A DNA stretch of 64,000 nt from Nipponacmea schrenckii (GCA_030562195.1 JAUJPP010000012.1:5766001-5830000), one strand, 5' to 3'; shown: positions 52,101 through 64,000, counted from the first letter of the stretch. Numbers and translations: made by a program. The notes: generated from the letters alone by a model not told the origin.

Positions 52101-53281
52101 ATTAGAGCTGCTAGAAGAGTATATCATATGATATTATTAGAGCTGCTAGAAGAGTATATCACCTATATTATTAGAGCTTCTAGAAGAGTATAACGGAAGC
52201 ATGTGCACAATTATTTTCTCATACTATTGAAATCTTTTTAATATTATTCCACGAGGTTTATTTAGTGTTATGTAAGAAAAGATATACATGTGAAAGTGAA
52301 TATAAATCTGATTTTTAGACTATTCGGAAAATAAGCTGTATTGGATAGAAAAGTATCCGGTAAATAAGATCTATAATATAGATGTGAATGGTGAAAACAA
52401 ACTTGAATTTCTTCAATCTATTACGAGCTACAACCTATCACCGTCTTATCTAACAGTTACCGGGGTAAGTTTCACTAATTTTATTTAAAAATGTGAACAG
52501 ATGATTGCAACGACTCAAAATCAAGTTTTAATCAACAAAGAACGACAAATTTAAAAAAAATAGTGGTATCAAATTAATTTCAATGTGGATTCATATTCTA
52601 TTTAAATTTATTGTACTGTAAAAATATCAGATGCAGTCTAACAAATATAACCATATTTTCCATAAAAAAACAACTTTGTCGTATTATACAATAATAATTT
52701 TCAGGACTACATTTACTGGACAGCTAATTATGGGGTGTTCAGAAGACTTAAGAATGGTGGTACTCACTCACAGAGATACAAAAATTTAGATGAATTTAGC
52801 AACAATATCAGAAAAAATCTGTTCATGGGAATATTAGCCTTAGATCCACAAAAACAACTTGGAAGTAAGTAGTTTACGTATAACAACTAGTTTAAGTGTT
52901 AATATAACAAAATATAAGAAAAGGGGGCAGTGGTGAACCTCTTAGAACCTCGGGGTGAGGCGGTGATCTGACATAGGGTGTAATGCGATTTCTCCCTAAA
53001 ATAATCTAGACATATGTAATTGATTTGGACAAAAACGACACTGCTAGAAAAAGGGCATTAAGTAGATCTGCGGGGAATCGGAAGTCATGGGTGTTGGTAT
53101 TTTATTGTTATGTTTCCCCAAAATGTTTTATTCAGGTGCAAGTTTATGTGGTGATAATAATGGTGGATGTTCTCATTTCTGTTTACCTTCACCAGTGGAC
53201 CTTCAACTTTCACCATCGTTTACTTGTCACTGTCCTGATGATATGCAATTGGCTGAGGGTAATAAAACTTGTAACAAATAA
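49143..53281 (+). CDS. Secreted YWTD-propeller plus EGF protein, paralogue D
   Basis: There are seven exons: 49143-49227, 49369-49549, 49826-50044, 50269-50387, 52319-52464, 52705-52864 and 53136-53281. The total of 1056 nt gives 351 residues, with all phases as in B and C. The domains are a signal peptide ([16 protein letters not shown]), blade motifs [36 protein letters not shown] and [10 protein letters not shown], then the six-cysteine EGF. Exon 3 differs from B and C at DTPGGG instead of RASPEG. WTEK has become WIEK. One codon is lost in exon 6 (FSNNIR). The stop is TAA after CNK, and the downstream flank is unlike that of A-C, so D marks the right edge of the duplicated block. Intron 4 is 1.93 kb, nearly all minisatellite. 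Confidence 0.93.
50487..52190 (+). repeat. 35-bp minisatellite in intron 4 of gene D (about 48 units)
   Basis: It has the same 35-bp unit as in gene C, AGAGCTGCTAGAAGAGTATA plus TCATATCATATTATT. There are scattered variants (ATTATATT for ATCATATT, ACTACTAGA for CTGCTAGA) in repeated runs that hint at higher-order duplication. It accounts for about 1.7 kb of the intron. Confidence 0.95.
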
Positions 53282-54390
53282 AGAGTGCCGTAATCACTAC
53301 AACATAATACAACTTATCCGGTATAGCCCTGTTTTTTTGAGACTTTTAATGTATCAATCGACGAAATACTACCGACATACGGTGCTTCTTATATCTTACA
53401 CAGATTAAATTAGGGACTACTTTCGATTGATACAATGATTAGTGGTCTAATTTTCGAATATATATAATATATATCATTTTAGAAATTATATAACGCAAAA
53501 ACACAAGCAGGGCCTAAAGAGTAACATAGTTCACTGTAAGCGATTTAGACAGTAGGCCTATTTGAACGTGCCGTTGTGACAATGGTGACGCGACGTCATA
53601 AATGTACGGCAGCTACATTTTTACTTTCGATTTAGAGTAGGTTTATATTAGCAATAAAATGTGCTTCTTTTGCTAGACGCAGTGCTTTGCTGTCCTGGAA
53701 TATCTTGAAAAAGGGAAAATTCGGAAACTACCTTTTCCACATCGACCAAAGTGTGCACTGCAGGGAGTATTGCGGACGGTCGGGTCTCTTATTTGCTGCT
53801 TATGAACCCCAACAATATGTCAAAGAGGTCATCTGTTTGTAGAATGTAGAATTCCTGGCAACAGCTAGGGTAGCATAGGGGAAAACGTCCCTCTGTGGTA
53901 GGTTGCCTCCCCTTATTAACTCAAGACTTTACCACCAGAGGGCTTTTTTTACATCGTTATCTTTTCTCGTGACCTCTAATGACCTTCGGCCTTTTTCCTA
54001 GCGCATCAAGTTACGACGTCGAAAGGTGAAAACATTTTCAGGTTTGTGCTATATATTAGGCCTATTTAAAATAATTGATTTAAACATTAAAGTATTTCGA
54101 ATTTTCTATAGCAGATAGTTCAAAGTTCTGTGTAGGCCTACTTTCCAAAAGAAAAACCAATGTGTCCACTAACCTCGGTCAAAAATATTGAAACTTTCCT
54201 GATAATAATAACAAAACTTTGATTACAAACGTCAACATTGGGGTAAGACGCCTATGAGGACTAGGGGTTAAATGCCTCACCTGGGCATCTAGCCCCGAGA
54301 AAGGGACGCAATTGTTTCATAGTTATTTAGTTGAATTTTTTTCCTTTTCGTGTTTTCGTTTAGGCCTAATAGATTTTATTAATTATCTTT
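53282..54390. other. Intergenic, possible 5' part of the pogo-like element
   Basis: No exon was recognised. Segments such as GGGGAAAACGTCCCTCTG (53878-53896) and GGGGTAAGACGCCTATGAGG (54240-54259) resemble each other and the ends of Tigger/pogo-type elements, but I found no matching right end. Confidence 0.35.
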
Positions 54391-54405
54391 TTATTTTTTG
54401 TCTAG

Positions 54406-57360
54406 GTGCAGATCTCCCTGTTTTAAAGTGCGGCCATTATGGAGATGATGCCTTAGTTAACGCCCTGAAATTCCTAGAAGATGGAGGCAGTGTGAGGGGT
54501 GTAGCGCGACGTTATAATGTTTCTCCTCGTACGTTAAGACGACATCGTGATAACAAAGACCTGATACCTGGTAAAGTAGGCCTATACATGGACGCATCAC
54601 AGTTTTGCCAAGAGAGTTTGAAGAAGAACTGGTTATACATATGTAAAACATAGAGAGGGCTCTATTTGGTCTCACAGCCCTTGACGTGTAGCTTGCATTA
54701 TGATCTAGCTCAAATATCAAATATCGTACATCCGTTCAATAATGAAACAAAACTTGCCGGAATAGAATAGTTTCATGGGTTTATGACAAGGCACCCAGAG
54801 CTTTCTATAAGAAAACCACAGGCTACAAGTATCATGAGAGCTGTTGGCTTCAATAAAGTCAAAACATAAAATGGAGTAGGGTTGGGTAGCCCGCTCGCAG
54901 CACATGCACTGACGCTTTGGCAATTCTTCTTTTTTTTTTTTTCTTTTTTTTCTTTCTTTTTTTTGTGGCTATATGTATGTTTTGATGTCTGATCGTCTCA
55001 TGCAGATGTACTTGTCTATTCCTTGGTTTTTGTGGTAATGTATTTGACCGCAGAAAGATGAAACTGTCAATTTTATACACATGTACTTGTGTATTTTAAA
55101 ACTAATTGTACATTGAAATGATATATGGTTTTTGCTGTCATGTACTTGATCGTCGGAAGATAAATCTGTCCATTATTTACACATGTACTTGTGTATTTTA
55201 AAACAAATTGTACGTTGAAATAATACGTGTTTTCGCTGGGGGTAGGTTTGTGCGTTTTACGCACGTGTGCTTGTGTGTTTTGGGCGGGTTGCGCATTGGA
55301 GTGTTGTGTTTTTTTTGTTTTGTTTTTTTTATTTATTTGTTTTTTTTCGGCTGCGGCGGGAACTATATATTACATGTATATCCATTTTATAAACAAATTG
55401 TAGGTTGAAAATCTGTCCATTTCATGCACATGTACTTGTGTTTTTTTAAACAATTTGTACGTGGAGTATTGTATATTTATTTTATTGTCATGTTCGCCGG
55501 AACATAGAACTGTCCATTTGATGCACATGTACTTGTGCATTTTTAGTATTTTCGACAAATTGTATATTGAGATATTATGTATTTTCGATTTTTTCTTTTT
55601 ACTTTTTTTTTTCAGCCCCCCCCCCCCCCCATGGGCTGAATGTGAGACAGGACCATGTCCTTGTGTATTGGGCCTAATTCTAACCCATGTAAAATAACGA
55701 GTTTATTATTATTATTATTAACCGACCAATTCTATGATGTTTATGGTGAAGTATTGGAGACACTGCAGAATGTCTCTCCAAACAGGATATGTGACGAGAC
55801 CGGAATCCAAAATACAAGTACAAGCACCATGTCGGAGTAAATCAGGTAGCAAAAATCACGAGCGGTGAGAGAGGCTTTAATATAACCGTTGTATGCAGTA
55901 TGCACGCAACTGGTGACTACGTTCCTCCAATGATGATTTTCCCGAGAAAACGTTTTAACGAGCAATTAATACAGTGAGCACCAACTGGAACAATTGGCAG
56001 AGTTTCGAATTCTGGTTGGATCGATAGTGAACTTTTTGTTGATTGGTTAAGAGACTTTATAGAATTTTCAGGATGCACGAAACATCAGCAGCATATTTTA
56101 ATACTGGACGGCCATCATTCACACAAAACGTTACAGGCGGTTGAATAAGCATGTGATAATTGGGTTATTTTGATCACTTTGCCACCTCACTGTAGTCACA
56201 AGATGCAACCGACAACTTTTTTTAAGATTTTTAAGAGCGCATATAATTGTCAGACAGATAGTTGGATGTATGAACAACCAGGAAGAAGAATCACTGTTTA
56301 TGAAGTAGCAGGAATATTTGGCCATGCTTATAAAAAAACATCTACGATTGAAAGAGCCATCAAGGGATTTCAAACCACCGGAATTTTGCCATATAATAAG
56401 GACCGCTTCATTTACGATGACTTTCGGGGTGCAAATGTTACGGATCAGTCCGAGATTGACGTTGAAGGTTCAACTACAGGCAGTCAGTCCGCTGTGCTAA
56501 AACATGCAGAGACAACCCATGAGGAAGCATCGCACACACTGTCCTATACCACATCCCCTGCTACTTTATCAGCTTCTTTAGGACCATCTGCTACTCCATC
56601 AACTTCTTTAGGACCATCTGCTGCTCCATCAACTTCTTTAGTATCATCTGCTGCTCCATTAACTTCTTTAGGACCATCTGCTGCTCCTTCCACTTCCACC
56701 AGATCTCCTGTTGCTGCAACAACTTTTACTAATAGGCCGCCTGCTGCTCCATCGACTTCTTCAAGACTACCTGCTGCTATATCAACTTCTTCAAAAGAAC
56801 TGCTCCATCAACTACTACCAGATCACCTGATGCTCCATTAATTCTCCAACAGCATCCTCGTCTTCAAGCTCAACTGCTGCTCCGTCAACTTCTACAAGGC
56901 CGCCTACTGCTCCATCAACTGTTCCATCAACTACAACTATCACTTGCTACTCCATCAACAGCTACTGTCAGACCGCCGCCTAATGCTCCATTAACTTCTA
57001 CAAAACCACGTGCTGCTCAATCAACCTCTACCACCATACCGTTTAGTGCTCCATCAACTTCTACCACCAGATCATCTGCTGCTTCAACAACTTCTTTAAC
57101 ACCGCCTGCTGTTGCACCAAATTTTTCAAGACAACTAGGTGAAATCGTCCCTCGTTCGTTTTCTTATAATTCCCTGTTAGCTAGAGGAAGATATTACCAA
57201 AACAACCTCTCAAAACAAATAAGAGCCCGAATGGTCAAAACGCAGGTCCCAAGAAAAGGAAGGCCGAATCGTCTACTGTTCTAACGTCATCCAAGAGATC
57301 CAACCAAACAGTTAACGATGTTAACTTCACATGTGATTTTTGTGATAATGATACATCTTA
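54406..57360 (+). pseudogene. Pogo/jerky-like transposase (Tc1/mariner superfamily), broken
   Basis: A TCTAG acceptor-like site precedes a psq-type helix-turn-helix (ALVNALKFLEDGGSVRGVAR, then SPRTLRRH). A frame shift near 54570 leads into a CENP-B-like DNA-binding region (TVLPREFEEELVIHM, RHPELSIRKPQATS). A 799-bp insertion (54928-55726) splits the codons for WQFYDVYG. Then come the DDE_1 domain with ATGDYVPPMMIFPRKRF and ILDGHHSHK (catalytic Asp), PPHCSHKMQP, and GFQTTGILPYNKDRF (56170-56410). The C-terminal 250 codons are a Ser/Thr/Pro/Ala-rich tract of about 30-bp repeats (56536-57130). Stops near 55960 and 56145 confirm inactivity. This is a transposon relic and not a host mucin or receptor. 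Confidence 0.85.
54928..55726 (-). mobile_element. 799-bp insertion in the pogo-like transposase, retroposon-like
   Basis: CAATTCT (7 bp) occurs on both sides (54921-54927 and 55727-55733). Removing the insertion restores reading across LWQFYDVYG, so it is a true insertion. On the minus strand it starts GTCGGTTAATAATAATAAT, carries three to four diverged units with ACACAAGTACATGTGCAT, and ends in an A-rich tail (54928-54963). The repeated part is the same family as in intron 4 of gene B. Confidence 0.8.
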
Positions 57361-58980
57361 GACCCAAATTATCTTCTTGTTGGATATTCTTTTAGTTCGA
57401 ATGAGATTTTGTCCAATTCTTCTTAAAAATGTTATTATTAAAGCTACAATATAATTTGAATTATTGCTCGGTAGTATTTCATAATTTCTTCCCACTTAAA
57501 CATTCGAATTGCAGCGCTTGCATGGGATAACATCTTGTCATGACATGTATCTGAAAAGACTGATTTTTTAATTGGTAGTACATAAATCCCTTCTAAGGAA
57601 TTCAGTTTTAGTTTCAAAATTATCTTAAAATCCACTTTAACTTCGCAGTTTATACTCTCATCCTCTAAATCATTTTTTTAGGGGGGGGTGCTCCCCGGGG
57701 CATATTGACCCTGACCACGAACGGTAGGCCTATGGTAGCCGTTGGTTCGAGATCTTTAGAACGTCGCAATTCTTATTATATATGAATAAATGAAAGTAAT
57801 GGAAATATTTTTAAAACCAAAAGTATTAAATTATAACATTGTTCAAAATATCTGTCAAATTGACTGAAAAGATAAATACATATATATGCCCACACATTTG
57901 TTTTATGATTTTTAAAAAAAATATATATATTTGTTATATAGGCACGTTGACCTAATTTGTAGACAATCATATATATTTTCTATCATTTGTAAGTGTACAA
58001 CATTCATCATTACCGTTATCATGAAAGATACCACAAGTGACTCCTCAAAAAGCCCGCCTCACTATCCTCACCAATCCTATTCGAAAAACGCAAAAAACAA
58101 TTCCTCATCCCTAGTGGATATTTCGAGATTCATAACATTAGTTTTGTCTTTATTGTATTAGATTTCTTTCAACAGTCTTCATTCTTTTAAAATGTGATTA
58201 CAAACTCTCACGTCACAATCCATAAAGAAAACAGATCTCTATCCTATCCACAATAGATTGAACGCGTTTTCAAGATAAAAGGCAATAACTCATAGTAAAC
58301 ATTTATGTCACTCAATAAATGGGTCATCGAATTAGACATTTCAGAGAAGCAACATACTATATTTGGTTTCTTGAGTCTCTTATACATAATCGGTCAATAT
58401 TTTACCTATATTCAATTGGTTATCATGATATCTTTACAAGAAAATACAATATATTATGTGCTTATGGTAAACGCTAGTCACAAATTGAACAAGTTGGGTA
58501 AATAAACTTTCTCATATTATACATAACTACAACCTTAACCTGGTCATATCTTTCATCTTGTCATTCAAAAACCTGAATCTGAATTCTCTTAAATTTAACT
58601 TTACTCTACGATTAACCAACATAATTACCACAATATTTAAATATTATCAGGAAGATGGAAGTTCTTATCCCTAAATATCCTCACATATTTGTTCAATGAG
58701 AAAAGGGATTATTTCTTCTACTGTTATTTACTATCTGGTCGACACAACCAATTTTAGAAATGGAATAAATAGCGTTTAATTTTAAAGGCAGACAATTCGT
58801 CCTGGAGGTTGATAAGGGTTATCGGTAAATGAAATATTTTTTGATAGGTTCGTCCTTGGTGATTACGAACACACCCACCAAGATCATTGCCATAGATGAA
58901 ATCATTGTCATCAGCACTACCCCAGAAAATATTGTTACCATTGAATGCCTAGAACATAGGCTTGCGACAGGCCTCGCCAG
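57361..58980. other. No recognisable gene
   Basis: AT-rich sequence with a G-run at 57681-57690. A small piece related to the TTTATACGCCCAC family (TCTCTATCCTATCCACAATA, GGCAATAACTCATAG) is at 58200-58300. Open frames are short and unrecognised. Confidence 0.4.
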
Positions 58981-58981
58981 C

Positions 58982-60351
<1,370 letters not shown>

Positions 60352-60945
60352 TTTATACGCCCACCAGCAGCTAGTTAGTGAGCTAAATGTGAACTGTAAA
60401 ACAAACTCGATATGAAAGTTTGATGCAATATCACATTTAGCTTGTATTCACTCTACAGAAAATACATTCATTGTGAAGGGGAGTATCATCCATATATTTT
60501 CAAAAAAAATACAGATTTAGCGCACACTCATTGTTCAAAGATTACGTATAGACTAAACTGAAGTCCTGCATATTCATCTGCACAACATGCAATGAAAAGA
60601 CTAAAAAAATAATCGTAGGTAGAAAGGAAAATAATCCATGAAGAATTGTAGCCTGTAGAGTGAACTAACTACATGTAAACTCGAAAACAACCGCAATATC
60701 AAAAGTTTTATGCAATATCTCTGAAGAATATTATCGGATCATCACTAAATTTAATAGTTCACATCTTCATAATCGACACACATAAAAATTATTCAATCAT
60801 CATAAAAATGAAAAGGAATCATCTTCATATTGACATTGATCCACAAAATAAAATCAAAAGAATCCATAAAGAATTGTAGCGTGTAGAGTGGGCAGAGTTG
60901 CACCCTATAGCTAATGAAGTGAAAAACGCGATATTTCAGGCGAGA
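60352..60945. repeat. Dispersed repeat beginning TTTATACGCCCAC
   Basis: It begins with TTTATACGCCCAC (60352-60364), the complement of the GTGGGCGTATAAA right ends seen near 24795 and 42730. It continues with AATCATCTTCATATTGACAT and CCATAAAGAATTGTAGCGTG-type sequence related to the spacers after genes A and B. The right end was not found. Confidence 0.6.
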
Positions 60946-60949
60946 AAGC

Positions 60950-61395
60950 AAACATCATGAGACCAGCTGGTATCGCACAAGCGTTTCTAGCGCATGTTAC
61001 GGATAGTAGGAATCCTGCATGAGTGGCAGTGGTTTCTACAATGTAAACGTCATTTTGATATGCCCGTTGCATTATGGCCTGGGCTCTTCTAATGTAGCGA
61101 CTAATATTCCCAGCGCCATCGTAGTCCTGTCCGACAATGTTTTCTAGATTTTAGTTTCCGTCTATTATAGCTTGTAGTGCTATTCTGTTTCTTTTTATCT
61201 CGTCGTAACAATACTATGTTTCTACTTTTGACAACAGTCATGAAATCCGTAGCACGTTTTTGACCACCAATATCTACTTTGATATGTTTTTCAGCTATCT
61301 TTTTACTCCATTTCTTTACTGGAATTGCAGCTTCACGTTGTGTTTCGTTGGTCATGTTAGGGTGTCTTGAGACGAGTCTCAATGAAAGCACTGGC
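60950..61395 (-). pseudogene. Possible hAT-like (DUF4371/ZMYM1-type) transposase fragment
   Basis: Minus-strand reading near 61140-60960 gives IVGQDYDGAGNIS, close to the GQGYDGAxNMSG signature of DUF4371-type hAT-derived proteins. The frame 61391-61101 carries LRLVSRHPNMTNE, loosely like an upstream part of the same family. Frame shifts separate them, and the family's later catalytic and dimerisation regions are absent. Confidence 0.4.
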
Positions 61396-61699
61396 CTAGA
61401 TCAAAGAACATTAGATAAGCTTATGGATTGTGCGATACTCCGAGAGAAAGTATTTGGTATGAATGGCACCAGTCCTAAAATAAGAATTTCCTGACATCTA
61501 ACTTAGAAATTGATTAATATATTGATATCATCAATCAATATTTTTAAAAAGATCTAAGATTCATGAGCATTACTAAATGGTTCAAGTCGACCTTGGACGA
61601 GAAAATTGCTAAGATTTTGATTTCTTTTGTAAGCTACAACTAGACGCTTTGTGTATACATAAGAAAAATTTGTCTTGGAGTTCAGAGTAATGGCGTTTG

Positions 61700-63245
61700 A
61701 CTATGATGGAGACTTTGTCGCTTCGGAATTAAATGTAGTTACAGAAGGAATTATTTGAACCGAGTCCAATACAAGGGGTTGGGGTTCATTTTTTTTTCTT
61801 AAGATGTCCGAAAGTGTATCATTCTTAATTGTTCGAACAAATCTTTTTGAATACCCCTTTCCCTTTTTTTTAATCAAAAACTGGTCTACAGGTGGATTCA
61901 AAATCAAATTCTATGGAATCTTAGAAATTAAGATTTAATTATTCCAGAAAATGTGTGCTTCGGGTGGAACGAGCTTTTGTATAAAAGTTGGTGTGTAGGG
62001 CCAAAAATCCATTCTGTTTTCGCTTGCTGCTAATTTCACAGAAGGGTGGTGCTTATTTAAAATTTCAAAATATTCCCAAAAATGTTCTAGGGTATCGGAC
62101 CAAATAATAAAAATATCGTCAAGAAACCTTCCATAAAACAACGGTTTAAACGGTGCGATAGTTTCTATCTCTCTCTCCCATTCGTCCATGAAGATATTTT
62201 TTTTTTTTTTATTCACAGTAAAATAAAAAATTCATTGATCAGGTTTGAAATAATGTACAGTGAGATACAGTTTTAATTTGCAAGTCGGAGATATATATAT
62301 AATTATTTGATAATTATGAACATTTATCAGTACGTTAATAGGTAACCCATGGAAAGGTTGTCATAATAACATAAATGTGTTTCGGATAGTCTGTCAATGT
62401 ATTTTATTTTTAATTCACTTAGGTAGATATTGCCATTTTTCATTATAGAAATTGTTGTCTAAATTAAGTTCTATATTGGCTATATTGGCTATATAAAATC
62501 ACATAGACTGGAGGTAACGATATTCATTTTGAATAGTTTAGTGTTGGTAAATATGATGTGATGTAAATATTTAAACATAAAGGTACGTTGCCTGGCGTTA
62601 ACACATGTTTTATTTATATTAGTAAAGATTATTTCAATATCTTTATCTGAAAGTTTAATATTTAAAGTATCTTCCCATTTCTTTACACAAACCGGTTTAC
62701 TATATTTCATATCAATAAGCTTATCATAAATAATTTTGGATGAAATATTTTTTAAATTACATTTATACAATTTATTTAAATTTGTATCTAAAATGTTTTC
62801 TATTGTATCTGTATAAGATATATCATTATCTTCGGTATCATTTTCTTTTAAATATTGATCTGCACATTTAATAAATTTGCTTATATATTATTTGGACGAA
62901 AAATATTGTGTTTGTTGATCAATTTTCAAAAGATCTGATATAGTAAGTATATGAAGATATTTGCATAACTAGGGGCAAATTGTTTGCCCATAGCAGTTCC
63001 AGATGTTTGTAAATATATTTTTCCATTAAAGTAGAAGTCATTGCGGGTTAAACATAATTTAAGTAGATTAAGTAGATTAAATTTCTGCATCAGGTCTATC
63101 AGGACGAGGATATCGATCAAATGCTTTACGGACAGCGTCAAGACCAACATTGTTGTCAATGTTGGTATACATACTGGTTACGTCCAAAGAAATAAAAAAT
63201 TTGTTTTCAATTTTTTAAACAAAATCGGTTGTGTCTTTTAGATAA
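61700..63245 (-). pseudogene. Penelope-like element, reverse transcriptase region, split by a LINE insertion
   Basis: On the minus strand from 63245: LDVTSMYTNIDNNVGL, a frame shift near 63080, then LTRNDFYFNGKIYLQTSGT and AMGKQFAPSYANIF. After a 751-bp insertion it continues MDEWEREIETIAPFK and FYGRFLDDIFIIW, where LDD is the catalytic pair. A degenerate tail follows to about 61700. These motifs are diagnostic of Penelope-like reverse transcriptases. A GIY-YIG endonuclease was not found. Frame shifts show inactivity. Confidence 0.88.
62200..62950 (-). mobile_element. 751-bp LINE 3' fragment inserted into the Penelope-like element
   Basis: A 12-bp duplication ATGAAGATATTT flanks it (62188-62199 and 62951-62962). 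On the minus strand it ends in a run of 12-14 A. It contains a reverse-transcriptase C-terminal zinc-binding-type region (KWEDTLNIKLSDKDIEIIF, QRTFMFKYLHHIIFTNTKLF; 62770-62489). Poly-A tail, long target duplication and 5' truncation are the marks of LINE insertion by target-primed reverse transcription. Confidence 0.85.
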
Positions 63246-63660
63246 GAAGGATGTTTACGTGCGAGCGGGTACAAAAAGAAATCTATACTGTAAGGCTACA
63301 AATTATTGCGAGATAGAAATTAATGCGTTAAATGCGATCTATCCGCGATCGCATTAATTTGTATCCGCATTTTTAAATACATATTCCCAAGTGAATTTTA
63401 TGGAGTTCAATATGACTGACATTAGTGACGGGTATTTAAATTGGGACCGGACGGGATTAAGTAATTAGGTAATTATCTCTAAATTTGTAGCTGATTAGTA
63501 ATCAATCACGTTACAAAAAAAAGATTTTCACACTTGACTATTTAAAGATAAAATCTTGATCATTGTTCAAGTCTTCATTCAAAAATCACTTTAGAATTTT
63601 GATGATTTTAAAAAATGGTTTAACTCGATCATTCCATTGAATTGTCGTATGGTCCTTGCA
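63246..63660. other. No recognisable gene between two retroelement relics
   Basis: A short inverted motif around AATGCGATCTATCCGCGATC is present at 63330-63352. Otherwise the sequence is AT-rich and unassigned. It may be the linker of one retroelement that also includes the frame at 63661-64000. Confidence 0.4.
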
Positions 63661-64000
63661 AATGGAGATGGCTTAGGAGGTCGTTGAATTAACGTAGGTT
63701 GGCGGCTTAGTTTGGTCTCTGGCGTTGAAGGATAGATGACACTGGTATCTGGGTGACGAATATAGTGGCTGATTGGAATTTGGTTTTAGCAAGCGATAAT
63801 AATTCTAGCATCTGTCTGTGGATGGATTCACCTGGTTAATTTTTATTGTTTAGTCCAATATAGAACAGAACTTTGGAAGACATTGTAATTGGTTTGATCT
63901 TTTTAATTATATCAATGATATGGTTAATTTTGGCTCCAGGATAGGCTTCAGCTTGGGTGTCACGATTGACCTCTGCTATTCGGGAAATATTTGATGATCC
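63661..64000 (-). pseudogene. SGNH-hydrolase-like domain fragment, likely retroelement-borne, running off the window
   Basis: The minus-strand frame starting at 64000 reads GSSNISRIAEVNRDTQ, AYPGAKINHIIDIIKK, KVLFYIGLNNKN, a stop, then ESIHRQMLELLSLAKTKF and SATIFVTQIPVSSILQ, and ends in further stops. GxSN near the start and xGLNN are the block I and block III pattern of SGNH/GDSL hydrolases, with G-S-S-N replacing G-D-S-N at the nucleophile position. Retroelements with an accessory domain of this type are known. Its position upstream of the Penelope-like reverse transcriptase on the same strand suggests they belong together, but the gap contains no continuous frame. Confidence 0.6.

Noticed and set aside
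50487..52190. Regularly spaced 35-bp repeats, superficially CRISPR-like
   Set aside because: The repeats are head-to-tail with no unique spacers and sit in an intron of a eukaryotic gene, so this is a minisatellite.
56170..56841. Ser/Thr/Pro/Ala-rich protein that could be taken for a mucin or surface protein
   Set aside because: The N-terminal part is the DDE domain of a pogo-like transposase in the same frame, and there is no signal peptide.

Overview
This is a eukaryotic, AT-rich, repeat-dense window. Its genes have many short exons with GT-AG introns, and it carries tRNA-derived SINE, LINE, Penelope, YR/DIRS-type and pogo relics. A dispersed repeat ends in TTTATACGCCCAC and carries GGACGGACGG runs, a style I associate with molluscs. 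I infer a lophotrochozoan, probably a mollusc; the host genes alone do not prove this.

Layout. 1-7.1 kb: no recognisable gene. 7.1-11.5 kb (minus): decayed tyrosine-recombinase (DIRS/Ngaro-type) retroelement with an exon-like structure. Its 1.5-kb intron-like gap holds two 25-bp repeat arrays and a 465-bp TTAA-type MITE. 11.9-14.0 kb: 54-bp satellite split by a 1385-bp non-autonomous hAT element with a perfect 8-bp target duplication. 14.5-17.35 kb (minus): RTE-type LINE between 17-bp direct repeats. 18.1-18.9 kb: unusual element rich in TCAAAATGGCC motifs. 19.2-20.5 kb (plus): complete 3-exon gene for a small single-pass membrane protein with a proline-rich PPPY tail. 22.8-29.0 kb (minus): complete 11-exon PHYHD1 gene (291 aa), convergent with the former, with transposon insertions in its introns and 110 bp upstream of its start codon. 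30.8-32.7 kb: long-terminal-inverted-repeat element, one arm of which holds a second copy of the TTAA MITE. 33.0-34.5 kb: HARBI1-like fragment and two palindrome-rich GTCGCC elements.

35.0-53.3 kb (plus): the centrepiece. Four tandem paralogous genes (called A-D here), each of seven exons with identical intron phases, encode secreted proteins of 351-359 aa. Each has a signal peptide, one six-bladed LDL-receptor class B (YWTD) propeller and one EGF-like module, with no membrane anchor and no LDL-A repeats. B, C and D are recent copies sharing upstream and downstream flanks; A is diverged. Intron 4 carries a 35-bp minisatellite that is almost absent in B, about 16 copies in C and about 48 copies in D.

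54.4-57.4 kb (plus): broken pogo/jerky-like transposase interrupted by a 799-bp insertion. 59-60.35 kb (minus): 5'-truncated LINE ending in an (AAT)n tail. 60.9-61.4 kb: weak hAT-like fragment. 61.7-63.25 kb (minus): Penelope-like element split by a 751-bp LINE fragment. 63.66-64 kb (minus): decayed SGNH-hydrolase-like reading frame running off the window.

The intact host genes appear to be the membrane-protein gene, PHYHD1 and the four propeller-EGF genes. Everything else recognisable is mobile DNA at various stages of decay. All exon models were assembled by eye from splice sites and reading-frame phase.
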